From VRUE01 sp963753245 (GTDB taxonomy: Bacteria > Actinomycetota > Thermoleophilia > Solirubrobacterales > 70-9), in assembly GCA_963753245.1 (NCBI GenBank), contig CAVWBK010000007.1, forward strand, positions 124,001 to 188,000: a stretch of DNA of 64,000 nucleotides. The letters run 5' to 3'. The position numbers were made by a program, and so were the translations under genes. The notes beneath the pieces were generated by a model. That model searched no databases. It was given only the letters and a program-made list of their open reading frames with translations, and was not told where the DNA came from. Shown one piece after another: positions 1 through 10,359 of this stretch (within the stretch, counting starts at the first letter, position 1; each line of letters opens with the position of its first letter).

Positions 1-1152
1 CGCCTCCGGTGGCGATCACCTCTCCGACCTAGGGGCGGTGCGCGACCAAGAGCCGCTCTTCGGCGCGGTCGGCTCCGATGCCACCGCCTGGCGGAAGGCC
101 GAGGCGATCGCCCGCGACCCTGAGCTGTGGCGCGCTCCGCGGTGCCCGCAGAAAAGCGCGCGAGGGTGCCCGGGCGGCCGGTGCGGAGCCGATGGGCCGC
201 TGTTCATCGACCTCGACCCGACATTGATCGAAGCCGGCTTCGCGAAGGAGGGAGCCGCAGGCACCTTCAAGGGCGGCTTCGGACTTCGACCTATGCTCAC
301 CTTCCTCGATCGTCCCGCCGACGCGTGCGGCGGTGAACCGCTGCCCGGTCTGCTGCGCCCCGGCAATGCCGGCGCCAACACCGTGGCCGACCAGATCGAG
401 GGTGCCGCAGAAGAGGCGCTCGAGCAGCTGCCCGCAGACATGGCCTCCGACTCCAGTGTGCTGCGCTTCGACTCCGCCGGCGGCACGCACGGGTTGTTGG
501 ACTCGGCGCGCGAGGGACGTGGCTTCTCGGTCGACTTCGACCTCGTCGAGTCGGTGCGCGAGGCGATCTTCATATCCCCGATCAGCACTGGGTCTCCGCG
601 CTTGCCCAGGATGGCAGCCCGCGGGAGAACGGCGAGGTCGCCAGGAGGCCACCGACCTGATCGACCTCTCCGGCTGGCCGGAGGGCTCGGGCCTGATCGT
701 GAACGCGAGCGGCCCCATCCCGGCGCGCAGCTCTCCTTCACCGACTCGGGCGGGCACCGAGTCCAGGCGATCCTCACCGACCGCACGGAAACGCCGCCGA
801 GCTCGAGCGCGACCACCGCGCCCGCGCCCGCTGCGAGGACCCGATCCGCTGCTCCAAGCAGATGGGCCTCGAGCTGCTCCCCTTCAGCGACTTCGAGATG
901 AACGCGGTCTGGATGGAGCTGGTGCTGATCGCCGGGGCGCTGGTCGCCTGGGCCGACCTCCTGCTCCTGCGCGGCGAGCTATGGGGCTTCCGGAGCCGGA
1001 ACGGGCTTCGCTCCCGCACCCTGCATCGGGCCGGACGCCTTGCCTTCCATGCCCGCCGCGCGACCCTGCGCCTGGAGCGGCGCTGGCCCTGGGCGGAGGA
1101 GCTCGCCGCCGCCTTCGCGCGGCTCGGAGAGCTGCCGGCGCCGGCCGACTGA
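1..1152 (+). pseudogene. IS1380-family transposase remnant, 5' end outside the window
   Basis: This is a DDE transposase of the IS1380 type, now broken. The first frame carries 'GDHLSDLGAVRDQEPLF', then 'LFIDLDPTLI' (the first catalytic Asp region), 'KEGAAGTFKGGFG', 'LLRPGNAGANT' and 'VLRFDSAGGTHGLLD', all characteristic of the family. Near base 620 the similarity jumps to another frame ('DLIDLSGWPEGSGLIV'), then back to the first ('HPGAQLSFTDSGGHRVQ'), and near 800 into the third, which runs to the stop at 1150-1152 ('CSKQMGLELLPFSDFEMN', 'RRWPWAEELAAAFARL'). The order of blocks is normal, so the damage is at least three small indels and not a rearrangement. It cannot make a working transposase as read. 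Terminal inverted repeats were not found. Confidence 0.85.
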
Positions 1153-2842
1153 CGGCAGACGTCGGCTCCTGGGAACCGCGACCGCCGGGCAGTTCGATCT
1201 GCTGCACAGGCCTGGCTTCGCCTGCCGGGAAACGCCGCGAGCGTCTGCCGTTGGACTCCGGGTCGCGGTATCTGGCCAAAGCCGAGCAGCAATCGACACC
1301 CGCACCCTCACTCCTACCTGCCGACGTTACTTGCGAGCGCTTGATGAATGATCCCGGGCTAGCTCCAGGGCGGCCACCGGGTCGGCCATGAGCATGTGGA
1401 CCCAGCGGCACACCACCACATCCACGCTGTCGTCCTCAAGGTCCATTGGCTCGGCGTCCAGCACCCGGTACTCGACATTACCTGGCTCCACGACCCTTTC
1501 CCAAGCGGCGAGTAACGTCGACCTAGTCGGACGCGAAGTCCGTGGACTTCACGCAACCCGAGTCGCCGATCCGTTCTGCAACTCGGAAGCCGAGTTGCCG
1601 GGCCCGGCTGGGATGCTCAAGGACGGTGGTGCCGGGCTTGTGGGTCGACCCGCCCCGAACGATAAGTTATTCGTTGACCGATCCAGCGATGTTGGTCATC
1701 CACTAGTTCCGGTCCTCCCAGCCCGGTGCCATCTTTTCCCAGGTCTGACGGCTCTGCTGGCGGTAAGCGTGGGGGACGGATGGCGGCGGTGCCTTTTGGA
1801 TTCGTCGCTTCGCCCTAGCCGATGCTGCTGGTTTCGTGTTGACCGCAAACGTATCCAATCGCAGTTCCGGATGGCCGGAATCAGTCAGCGGTGGCAGCTT
1901 GGAGGAAGCCGCCTGGATAAACGGGTTAGCGGGCAGAGAATGGCTTTCTGCACAGCACCCGCCGCGATCCCCGTTCTGGACGCTGATCGGCTTACGCCTT
2001 ACGCACCGAAAGCGGATGCTGGTGAAAGGGGGGCTGGCCGCCCAGGCTCGCCCTGAGCCGAGGCCAGAGTGCTCACCAGCGAGGCATCCGATCGAGCAGG
2101 CTTTTCTTCGTCAGCCGCACCTGGACGAGGCGTCACTCAAGCGTGTGACGCCTCTGCGCTGATCGAGGCTGCGCGGACTGGCTCGAGAGCCTCCAGCGGG
2201 CGACCCGTGGCCCGTTGCGCCCGCTGGGGCAATTGTTCCGTGCCGGCTGATCCCTTACACCCGACGATCGCCCTCCGGTGCTTTGGCGGCGCGGGAGGAA
2301 GTCATCGCGGGCCGTGGGGCTCTTGCTCATAGTTGAAGCGGAGCTGAGCGCATGCTGGTAGTCCGGCTACTGAAACCGCCTTCTGGAGGTCGGCGCGGTC
2401 GGCGCGGGTTCGAGTCGCGGCCTGGGGCGAGGCAGATGATTGTGTGCAGTGCTCTCGTCGGGCCTTGGCCGGTTCGGGCGCGAACGAGCACTCGGTGGGG
2501 CGAAGGCGGGGTCGGGGGGCGTGGGATCATCAACGCCGCTGAACGATGGAAGTTTCTTCCGATCTCAGAGATTCGCTGTAACCCACGGATTGGTGGGGAC
2601 CGCTGGGCCGGGAGACCTGAGAACCAGAGAAAGCCGCGCTTTGCCTGGCATGGTCTGGCTCTCAGGAGCAAGGTGGAGGCGCGGTTCTGGGGACTCGGCC
2701 TGCAGCTACACCTTGCCCCAGCTCAGGGCCGGCCCTCGAGAGCGCCCGAAGCGCTGGAGAGAGGGCCGGCGGGTTCCCGATCGTGGTAGCTGCAGCTTGG
2801 CAACGTGAGCCCCCTCCATGCCCTTCGAGAGGTGAGCGGCCC
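1153..2842. other. Gene-poor, degenerate stretch
   Basis: Apart from the methyltransferase scrap at 1327-1512, no open frame here looks like protein. Frames are short, rich in Arg/Ser/Pro and mutually overlapping. The stretch lies between a dead transposase and the eroded tail of the large secreted-protein operon, which fits a region of accumulated debris. A GGTTCGAGTC motif near 2408 resembles a tRNA T-arm but no tRNA could be folded around it. Confidence 0.5.
1327..1512 (-). pseudogene. Class I SAM-dependent methyltransferase fragment
   Basis: Read on the minus strand from 1512 to a TAA at 1327, one frame gives about 61 residues beginning LAAWERVVEPGN. It contains 'VEYRVLDAEPMDLEDDSVD' followed by 'VVVCRWVHMLMADPVAALE'. 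This matches the core of UbiE/Coq5-like methyltransferases: the acidic strand end after motif I, the 'D.....DSVDVVVCRW' motif II region, and the 'L..' post-motif. The SAM-binding GxGxG segment and the C-terminal half are missing, and the neighbouring frames continue nothing. It is a remnant with no predicted function. Confidence 0.6.
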
Positions 2843-3233
2843 TCAGTGACGGTGGCGCTTCTGCCGCTTTGTGATAGGTCCGCAATCGATCTTCCGGTTT
2901 TGATGCTGCTGGGGTCAGCGATGTGCCGTTCTGTCCGGTGAAGGAGGAACCCCCGACGACGGGATATGCCCACAGAGATCGCGGGTGTTTGCCAGGTAGC
3001 CGGCCTTACCACCGAAGACCGTGAGTCTGAAGTGACCGATCGAGAGCATCGGGAACGACGGGCGCCGTCGTATGCAGGCGCCCCCCGTGCACCGTCCTTG
3101 TGAAGGCGCGGGGGTCGAGGATTACCTGCCCATCGAGCAGGAAGGCGAGCAGTAGGCAGACCGCCTGACCCCGATACTGCATAAACGGGCCCTGAGGGCC
3201 GGCTGTTCCAACAGCAGCGTTTCGGTCGAAGCT
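2843..3233 (-). pseudogene. Frameshifted C-terminal tail of secreted protein A1
   Basis: Beyond the stop of the intact A1 frame the family similarity continues in other frames: 'TLLLEQPALR', then 'GPVYAVSGSGGLP', 'LLLAFLLDGQVILDPRAF', 'SIGHFRLTVFGGKAGYLA', and finally 'KIDCGPITKRQKRHRH' ending in TGA at 2843-2845. The blocks match the C-terminal order of paralogue A2 at 10.36-10.86 kb ('PLLANPLKGNVYLRSS', 'LVADLRGQFNIELVGRI', 'QNGKTATQSPELQTNC' and a basic tail). At least three small indels separate the blocks. With this tail restored A1 would be about 2.75 kb, close to the 2.87 kb of A2. Confidence 0.65.
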
Positions 3234-5588
3234 TCACCGATCTTCTGACGTCCGGCGCGCTGAGTCAGCGATCAATTCCTTCTCGGTGCAGAGGTTGCCG
3301 AGGTGGCGCTGCGTGATTTCAGAAGGCGCTCGAAAGGGTGACCAAGGTGCCTTGATGTTGAGTCCCCGGGGCGGGTGTGTCAGATCGAAGCGCAGGCCTG
3401 GATTCCTGCCACGGGTGACACTGCTGTGGCCGCCGAGCACGCGAACCGCAAGGTTGGGCTTAAAGCCAAGGGACGCGCAGTTGACCGCCTGGAAATAGGA
3501 GGAGAAACTGGCGGGCGTGCCCTGGTCGCCGATCCCTTCTGATCCGACCGTGAACGGACTGCAGTTCGTCGGGCTGATCATGAAGTTCGGCTTGTCGATA
3601 TTGACCTGGATCGAGCGCATCCGGATCGGGATCCCCCCGATGATGCTCGGCACCGTTTCGGAGTCGGCGATCACGTGAGCATCGAGAGGATCGATGTGCA
3701 GCGCGACGCGCACGACGACGTTGCCGTAGTCATAGGGTCCGGCGAGCGCCGGGGTGATCGCCACCAGGCTGAGCGGCGCGCCCTGGAACGGGCCGGCGAA
3801 GTAAATCTTGCCGATTGCGTGGAACGGGTGAGAGCCAGGCCCTGCGGCGACATTCGAGGTTCCGATCTGCGAGGAGGCGGGGCAGCTCGGTCTGGCCTGC
3901 TCTTCGCGCCCCGTATCCTGGGCGGCCGCGGCGATATCGGCCTCGGGGCAGTACGTGACGCCGTGCAGATTTGCCGTCAGTCCCGGGGGCATAGTGAAGT
4001 TCAACTTGCCCAGGAACTGGTCTCCGTCTTCGCGGTCCAGCTTCAGTGTGAATGAGCTGTAGGCGCCAGCGCCTGGGTTGGACGTTCCGGCGACCAGCTG
4101 CGGCTTGAAGGGCCTCACCTGCCCCGGGCAGCTGGACCCGCCGGGGCCCGAGTCAAGGCCGAAAACCTGGGTCGATTCCTGGTCGGCCAGGGTCGCGTTC
4201 CAGGGGTAGAACTGGGCTTTGGTCGTGTAGATGGTGCACTGGGTGGGGGTCGCCATCAGACCACGATCGGAGGCGAAGAGGTGGAGTTGGAAGACGTCGA
4301 AGGGTGCCTGCGGAAGGCCTTCGAAATACGCGGTCACCTGCCCGGTCTGGGGATCGGGTTTCATCGAGCCGACGAGCTTCGCGTTGATCCCGAATCCGGA
4401 GGCGATCTCAAACAGCCGATACTGATTCCCGGGCTGCGGTTCTCCGATGTAGACGGAGCCGGTGAGCGGACCGGGGAGCGCTTTCGTTTCGATTTGAAAT
4501 GTCCCGATCTTCGAGTTGTCGGGGCATTGCGCCGCTGCCTCGGTGCCGAAGTTGGCCTGCGCGTCGGTGCAGGCGGTCTGACCGTCCGCTGCGTCGGGGT
4601 TGACCGTGAACCCGGGAGGCAGGGTGACCGTTGCTTTCTTCAGCTCCGACGGCGAGGCGGCGAAGCCGAGGAACTGTGGAGCGCTCAGTTTGATGTTGAG
4701 GCCCGAGGGTGTGTCGGTTTCGTTGACCGTCGGGCTGGCATAGAGGACGGGATTGAAGACCTCGAGGTCGCAGTCCGTCGTCGCCGGGTATTCGCCCTGG
4801 ACCGTGGTTGGGTGTTCGGGGTCCTGGTAGGTCTGCACGGTCAGTTCTGTGGTCAGCGGTTTACCCGTGCAGGTCGTCGGGTTGTCGGTCAGCGGGTGGA
4901 CCGGGATGCTCGATTCTGTCGGCAAGACGCAGGAGGTATTGGCGAGACCTTTGCAGCCGGCCGGATCACCCGGTTCGCCTTTCGGAAAACGCTGTTCGTC
5001 GTGGCTGGTTTCGGCGGGGAACCCCCAGAAGGTCAAATCCGCGCCCGAGAGGGGTGTGAGCTGGGTTATGTCCTGAACCGTGAAACGCAGGCCGTAGTCA
5101 GAACCGGTGCGTACGGCAACCGGGATGTTGATCGGGATATCGAGGGTTGGCACGATGAACGCGAAGAGCGCGGTCTGTCCTTCCCCCGGTTCGATGTCGA
5201 AGATCGGGGCCGTACCGAGAATGTAGTCGGGGTTGCCTTCATAGTGAGCATGAACCGTGATCACCCCGACCTGGGAGTTGGAGGGACACTGGTCAAGGAC
5301 GAAGTCTGAGGAGGTGCAGTGGGTGACGGCGTAGGGATTGCCGAAGACACCCTCCGGGGCGTTGAAGATCACGTTTTTCGCGGCCTCGGGAGTGCCGGGG
5401 TGTTCGAGCGTGAAGGAGGTCGAGAGATCGGGGTGGCCGCCGGCCTGGGTCGTCGAGCTGGTCGTCAGGAATGATTCGATTCCCTCGCTGGCCCGCGCGG
5501 AGACAGCAAGCGTCGCGAAGAGCACCACCGTCGCGGTCCCCACCAACGCCATCAGCCTGATCTGGCGGTTCCGTCCCAGCTCAACCAT
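3234..5588 (-). CDS. Large secreted beta-rich protein A1, last gene of the five-gene operon
   Basis: The frame encodes 784 residues from the ATG at 5588-5586, which overlaps the stop of the preceding gene in ATGGTTGA (8 bases); the frame stays open upstream but reads there through the previous gene. Residues about 8-30 are a signal peptide ('LMALVGTATVVLFATLAVSARA'-like, cleaved after Ala). The mature part is rich in Thr, Pro, Gly and beta-branched residues with paired Cys. Recognisable blocks are 'TTQAGGHPDLSTSF', 'GVFGNPYAVTHC', 'CPSNSQVGVI', 'AVRTGSDYGL', 'ATVTLPPGFTVNPDAADG', 'CPDNSKIGT', 'LTGSVYIGEPQPGNQYRLF', 'GAPLSLVAITPALAGPYDYG' and 'DKPNFMISPTNCSPF'. The same blocks occur in the same order in A2. 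No catalytic motif is visible; an exported or wall-associated structural role is inferred. The frame ends early through a frameshift (see the tail entry). Confidence 0.8.
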   Translation of the reverse strand: MVELGRNRQIRLMALVGTATVVLFATLAVSARASEGIESFLTTSSTTQAGGHPDLSTSFTLEHPGTPEAAKNVIFNAPEGVFGNPYAVTHCTSSDFVLDQCPSNSQVGVITVHAHYEGNPDYILGTAPIFDIEPGEGQTALFAFIVPTLDIPINIPVAVRTGSDYGLRFTVQDITQLTPLSGADLTFWGFPAETSHDEQRFPKGEPGDPAGCKGLANTSCVLPTESSIPVHPLTDNPTTCTGKPLTTELTVQTYQDPEHPTTVQGEYPATTDCDLEVFNPVLYASPTVNETDTPSGLNIKLSAPQFLGFAASPSELKKATVTLPPGFTVNPDAADGQTACTDAQANFGTEAAAQCPDNSKIGTFQIETKALPGPLTGSVYIGEPQPGNQYRLFEIASGFGINAKLVGSMKPDPQTGQVTAYFEGLPQAPFDVFQLHLFASDRGLMATPTQCTIYTTKAQFYPWNATLADQESTQVFGLDSGPGGSSCPGQVRPFKPQLVAGTSNPGAGAYSSFTLKLDREDGDQFLGKLNFTMPPGLTANLHGVTYCPEADIAAAAQDTGREEQARPSCPASSQIGTSNVAAGPGSHPFHAIGKIYFAGPFQGAPLSLVAITPALAGPYDYGNVVVRVALHIDPLDAHVIADSETVPSIIGGIPIRMRSIQVNIDKPNFMISPTNCSPFTVGSEGIGDQGTPASFSSYFQAVNCASLGFKPNLAVRVLGGHSSVTRGRNPGLRFDLTHPPRGLNIKAPWSPFRAPSEITQRHLGNLCTEKELIADSARRTSEDR

Positions 5589-8500
5589 GTTGGTGTCCTC
5601 CGTGATGTTTGTGCTTGCGACGGTGCTTGTGGTGATGCTTGCGATGGTGCTTGGCGCTGGGCGCGCGTTGCGAAGAGGGTGCGGGGGTGCCCGCGGTGCT
5701 CTGGATGTTGGGCTGACCGGGTGCCTGGGAACCCGGCCCATGACACTCATCTGACGCCTGGCAGGGAACCTCGGTGGGGATGAACGGGAAGCCCCCGTTC
5801 TCGCGGGCGTCATAGATCTTGATCCGACCCCCGTTGCGATCGCCGGCCGCGAGCGTGTCGTGGGTGAAGAAGTAGGCATCGGTGCCGTCGGCGCTGACGC
5901 CGAGCAGGCCCGAGTCGAGAATGCTCGTACCGCTTGAAATCAACTGCACCTTGCCTTCGGATTCCCCCGCCGCCTTCTCCCACTCATAGGCGTCTTTCTT
6001 TTCGTTGAGGTCGCGGTCGACCAGGCCTTCATCTGCATTGAAGAAGACGCGGCCGTCGTCGGTCATGCTCAGACCGTTGGTGGCAAGACTCGCTTCCCCG
6101 GTCGCCTGCTCGGTCGTCGAGTTGCAGGAGCTGCAGTCCAGGTTCCCGCCGGTGGCTTCGTAGCGGTAGACCTCACGATGACCGGCGTTGTCATAGCCGG
6201 TCAGCGACAGCGCCGAGGGGAACGCAGCGTAGGTTCCCGACGGCGTCACCTGGAAATCCGCGCTCCTCCGGGTTTCCGAGGAACTCAGGCTATCGATGAC
6301 CATTGGGTTATCGGTGAGGTTGTTTTCGGGCACGACCGGCGTTCCAAACGAGCCGACGTTCGCACCGTGGGGATTGGTCACGACCAGATGTTCCCCGTAG
6401 GCATCGACGCTGAAGGATTCGGAAATCTGGCCCGCGCCGATCGGATTGCCGACGGCCGCTCCGGATTCTTCGAACTCACCCACCTGGCCCCCTTCGTCGA
6501 TGTAGACGTGCCCGTCAGTCGGGTCGACCGAGACCGCCTGGGAGGGATGGGAACTGAAGATTTTGATCGGTTCGCCGCTCAATTTGTACAACTCTGTCCG
6601 ACCGGCGGCCCCCAGGGGGCCGCCGCCATCCACGACATAGAGGTGCCCCGAGTCGACCGCCAGACCGGTCGGGCGAGGGACCACTTCGAATTCGTTCAGT
6701 TCAGCGCCGGTTGGGCTGAAGACCGTGACCGTCGATTCGTAGTTATTGGTCACATAGACACGGCCCGTGGAAGCATCAACAGCGACCCCGCTGGCGCCAC
6801 CGATATGCAGTTGAGATACGTAATTCCCGAGCGGGTCGAACTTGTCAATCACCCCGTCGAGGAAGTCGGGGACGTAAAGATCGCGGTAGGACGGGCTGGC
6901 TGGGTCATCGTCGACCGCAATCTCGGTCGGCAGGCCGAGCAGGCCGTACTCGAATATGCCTTCGGCCGGAGTGTTGGCACCGGTCGACCTCCCGTGGTCG
7001 CCAAAGCTCGTCACCGCGTGGCCGGAGGAGTCGAATTTCTGCAGCGAGCCGCCGGTCGAGCCGCTGACGTCGAGCACGTAGACATCGCCGTTGACTGGGT
7101 CGATCGCGACCCCACCCGGCTTTTCGAAGGATCCGAAGTAGCGCTGGAACGGATGTTCGGCGACCGGTAGCGGCGCGTTTGCGCTCGACTCAAGCGTCGC
7201 CACAAATTGCGGCGTCCCCCCCGGTGTCGCCATATAGAGATTCGGGGCCTCCTGCACACCGTTGGAGGGACCGTCGAGCAGCTCCGGAGAGAGGAAATAG
7301 AGCGCCCCGCTGCCGGAGGCGACTCCGGCGCCGCCGGCGATCGCAACGGCATCGCAATTCACTCCTTCGACGCTGTTCCAATGGGGCCGTCGCGAGTTCG
7401 CGGCCGGATCGCACGCGTCGCTGTTTCCGGCGCCGTTGGCACCCGAGGATACGCGGGTCAATTTCGGCGCTGAAGGGTTGCTTAGATCCATTTCGTAAAT
7501 ATCTGCTCTTTTGTCGGTGTCGTCGGCCATCAGCCGGTCAGCGGTGGCGAAGAACACCCGCGAGCCGTCCGGGGTCATCCCGTCAAAGAGGGCTCCGTGG
7601 TTGTGCCGGGAGTCAGGTCGATCGTGTGGTCAGAGTCGCCGATGTTCATGTAGAGGTGCCAGTAACGGTTGCCGGCGGAATCGGTGGAGAAAGCTGGCCA
7701 ACGACTATGCGGGAGCCGTTGGAGGAGATGTCGAGCTCGCCGATCCCCGAGCCGGTGATTGTCGCGCCACCGGAGCTTTGAGACATACTCGCACCCCCCG
7801 CGGTGAGGTTGTGGTCATAGATCGAGATGTCCCCGTTTGAGTTGCCGTCAGGCTAAACTGCGATGTGGAGCCGAAAACAAAATGGCTGCCATCTGCAGAG
7901 AGAGACTTGCCGATGTGGCCGGCCGGCACGGCCGCGGGCTGGGGGATCCAGCCGCTCATGCCCTGCACCAGGGTGCCTTGCGGGGTGTGTATCGGACACC
8001 GTGCTGCCATCGCTAAAGCAGGGTGAGCAAATGCCTCCGGGAAGGCGAACGTGTCGAGGCTGGCATCGGCTTCAGCAGCGTCGACCCAAATGTTTCCGTC
8101 GACGGTGTGCCGTTGGCGGGTATCCCCACGTATTTGGTGCTCCAGCCATTTTCACCCCGGGTAGCCACATATGGGTCGAGACCGTGGTTCGTCGGCTCGC
8201 CGGTTCCGGCGATCGCGCCGGAGTCGACTCCGTAGAGGACCTGGGAGGGATTCTCGGCGTCGGGGTAGCCGCCGAACGGCGTTCCCCCAGCGAGGTTTGA
8301 TTCGACGTCATAGCCACCTGTGTCGACCGCCGAGGCAAGCTCATAGGCGCGGCAATCCAGGAGCTCGGCTGAGCCGGTCTGCTGGCGCACGTGGGCGTTC
8401 GGGCAGGGGTCATTGAATGCCACAAAGGGGAAGGTCTGGAAGGTGCCTTCGGCGGTTCCCGTTCCGGCGAAGTTGGTCGCCGTCGCTCGGTAGTGGTACA

Positions 8501-10359
8501 GCGTGCCGGCCTGCAGGCCGGGGGCAGGAGCTCACTTCCCTAGGTGCTTACCCATTCCAACCGCCGGTTCGGCGGGCGTTACGGTCTGTGCATCGGCCCA
8601 GCCGCTGGCCTGAAAGCCCGCGTCATCGACGTATTCGAAGCTGTAAGTGGTGACGCCACCATTGGCATTGACCCTGGCGTGCATGAGGGCGCGGTCAGAG
8701 TGCACGTGGTCACCGTCACCCCGCTCACGCTCGGGACCCCGGGCGGGGTCGTGAACCTGCGGTCTTCGCCGTCACCGGCGCCGCTGGCGTCCGTTGCGAC
8801 GATCCGGTAGTGATAGGTGCTGTAGGGAGCGAGGCCGGTCGCGTCGAAGGAGAACTGGGTTCTCGAGGGACCACTGGGCGTACCCGCGTCGGTCCCCGGC
8901 AGGGCGGCGCTGCGACTTCCGGAGGTGGCGTTGGACCCCATCCCAAGAAGAATGCGTGGGGGATCCGGTGTCGATTAGCGAGCCGTTCAGCGTCGCTGAC
9001 GATTCAGTCAGCACCGGCTTCTTCGGTCGTCAGGCCGATCACGCCATGAGGGGTGTAGGTCTGATCTGCGCCGTAGCTCTTCGCACCTTCGCTTTCAACG
9101 ACGACGCGGTAGTGATAGGTCGTCTCGGTGGCGAGCCCAGAGAGGTTGGCGCTGACTCCCGTCGGAGCCGAAACTGCTCGCCCCTGGATCGGGAGTGCAG
9201 GGTAGGGCTCCATTTGCATAGGACTGATCGGTGCCATATTCAAAGTGGCAGGTGGTGACGTCTTCCGCTCCGGCCGGGCCGACCGAAGCCTCCAGCGTGC
9301 CCGACGTCGCCGTCTGGTTCGCGACTCGGTCGTACGCAAACTCGGCACGGAAGTGCTCGGTTTGTAGATGTCGACGACGTCTTCACGGTATCCGTACGAC
9401 ACCCGACCAGGCATGTACAGGTAGCCAGCTGCGTTGAAGGCCGGGGCACCGGTGGGAGAGGCGCCGGACTGGGCGGGTTCGACATTGCCGAGGAAGTTGC
9501 CCGAGGCATCGTATTCGCGCCCGTCGCCCATGATCACGTCGCCGCTGGTCGGATCGACGGTCAGCCCGGTTGACTGAAAGCTGTTTCCACCTCCCGTGCC
9601 GGGGAACGTGCGAAGGAAGGTGCCGCTCGAGTCGAACTCGTCCACGACACCTTCGCCCGTGTCACTGACGTAGAGGTTGCCTTCGGCGTCAACGGCGATC
9701 TGGGAGACTTCTGCGAACGGCCCGCTCGGGGTGCCGGTCAGTTTGTTGCCTGTGATGTAGCTCGCGGTTGCCGGAAATCGACCGGCCGCTGACCGTTGTC
9801 GAAGGCCTCGACGTCGACCTCGGGGCCGGCCAGAGAGAGGTAGATGCGCCCCTTCGAATAGCTGTTGGTGTTATCGATCGCCACATGGACATAGGGCACG
9901 CAGTCAAAGCTCGAGCACCCCGTTTGGCCGTTGATCCCGGTCCAGCCGTGAGTGTAGATCCCTTCATCGTTGAAGATCTGCACCGTGCGGGGGTTCGAGG
10001 ACGCTACGAACACTTCGCCGGTGGCTTGGTCGACGGCCAGCTGGATCGCCAACGATCCACCCCAGGCCTGTTCGGTGTTGGGCACCTTGAGCAGATTGGT
10101 CGAGGGATATGGACTGTATTTGGCCAGGCCGTCCTCGCTCGGATAGTGTTCGGTGCTGCCGGAGTCGGTGATCCACGCGTTGCCGCCGGCGTCGAAGGCG
10201 ACGCTCGCGACGCCGTTGAATTGGCCGAAGTGCGAGTCGTAGTGGCGGTCCGCGCTTGCGGCGGCGGGACCAAGCGCAAAAAGACACAGCGCGATTGCCA
10301 TCAGCCCCCACACCAGGGCCACGCGGCGAGGGGCTGCGCCACTCTGGCCGGCGCTTCAT
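5581..10359 (-). pseudogene. Secreted NHL / FN3-like beta-propeller protein B1, multiply frameshifted
   Basis: This is one ancestral gene of about 4.8 kb. The probable start ATG (10359-10357) overlaps the A2 stop as ATGA, followed in another frame by the signal peptide 'LMAIALCLFALGPAAASA'. Then come NHL repeats ('GNAWITDSGS', 'GNLYVSDTGEGVVDEFDSSG'), FN3-like units ('TTYHYRVVVESEGAKSYG', 'YSTYHYRIVATDASG'), the family block 'CPNAHVRQQTGSAELLDCRA' near 8.35 kb, and a second propeller. The final 665 residues (7578-5581) are one clean frame with NHL repeats ('GGVAIDPVNGDVYVLD', 'SGVAVDASTGRVYVTN') and a His/Lys/Arg-rich tail. Frame changes fall near 10.32, 9.78, 9.35, 9.20, 9.01, 8.95, 8.69, 8.53, 8.01, 7.83 and 7.6 kb. 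Hardly any nonsense changes occur between them, so indel sequencing error is a real alternative to decay. Confidence 0.8.

Noticed and set aside
2380..2440. tRNA-like GGTTCGAGTC motif
   Set aside because: The T-stem only pairs as CGCG/CGCG around a 9-base loop, and no acceptor, D or anticodon stems could be built around it.
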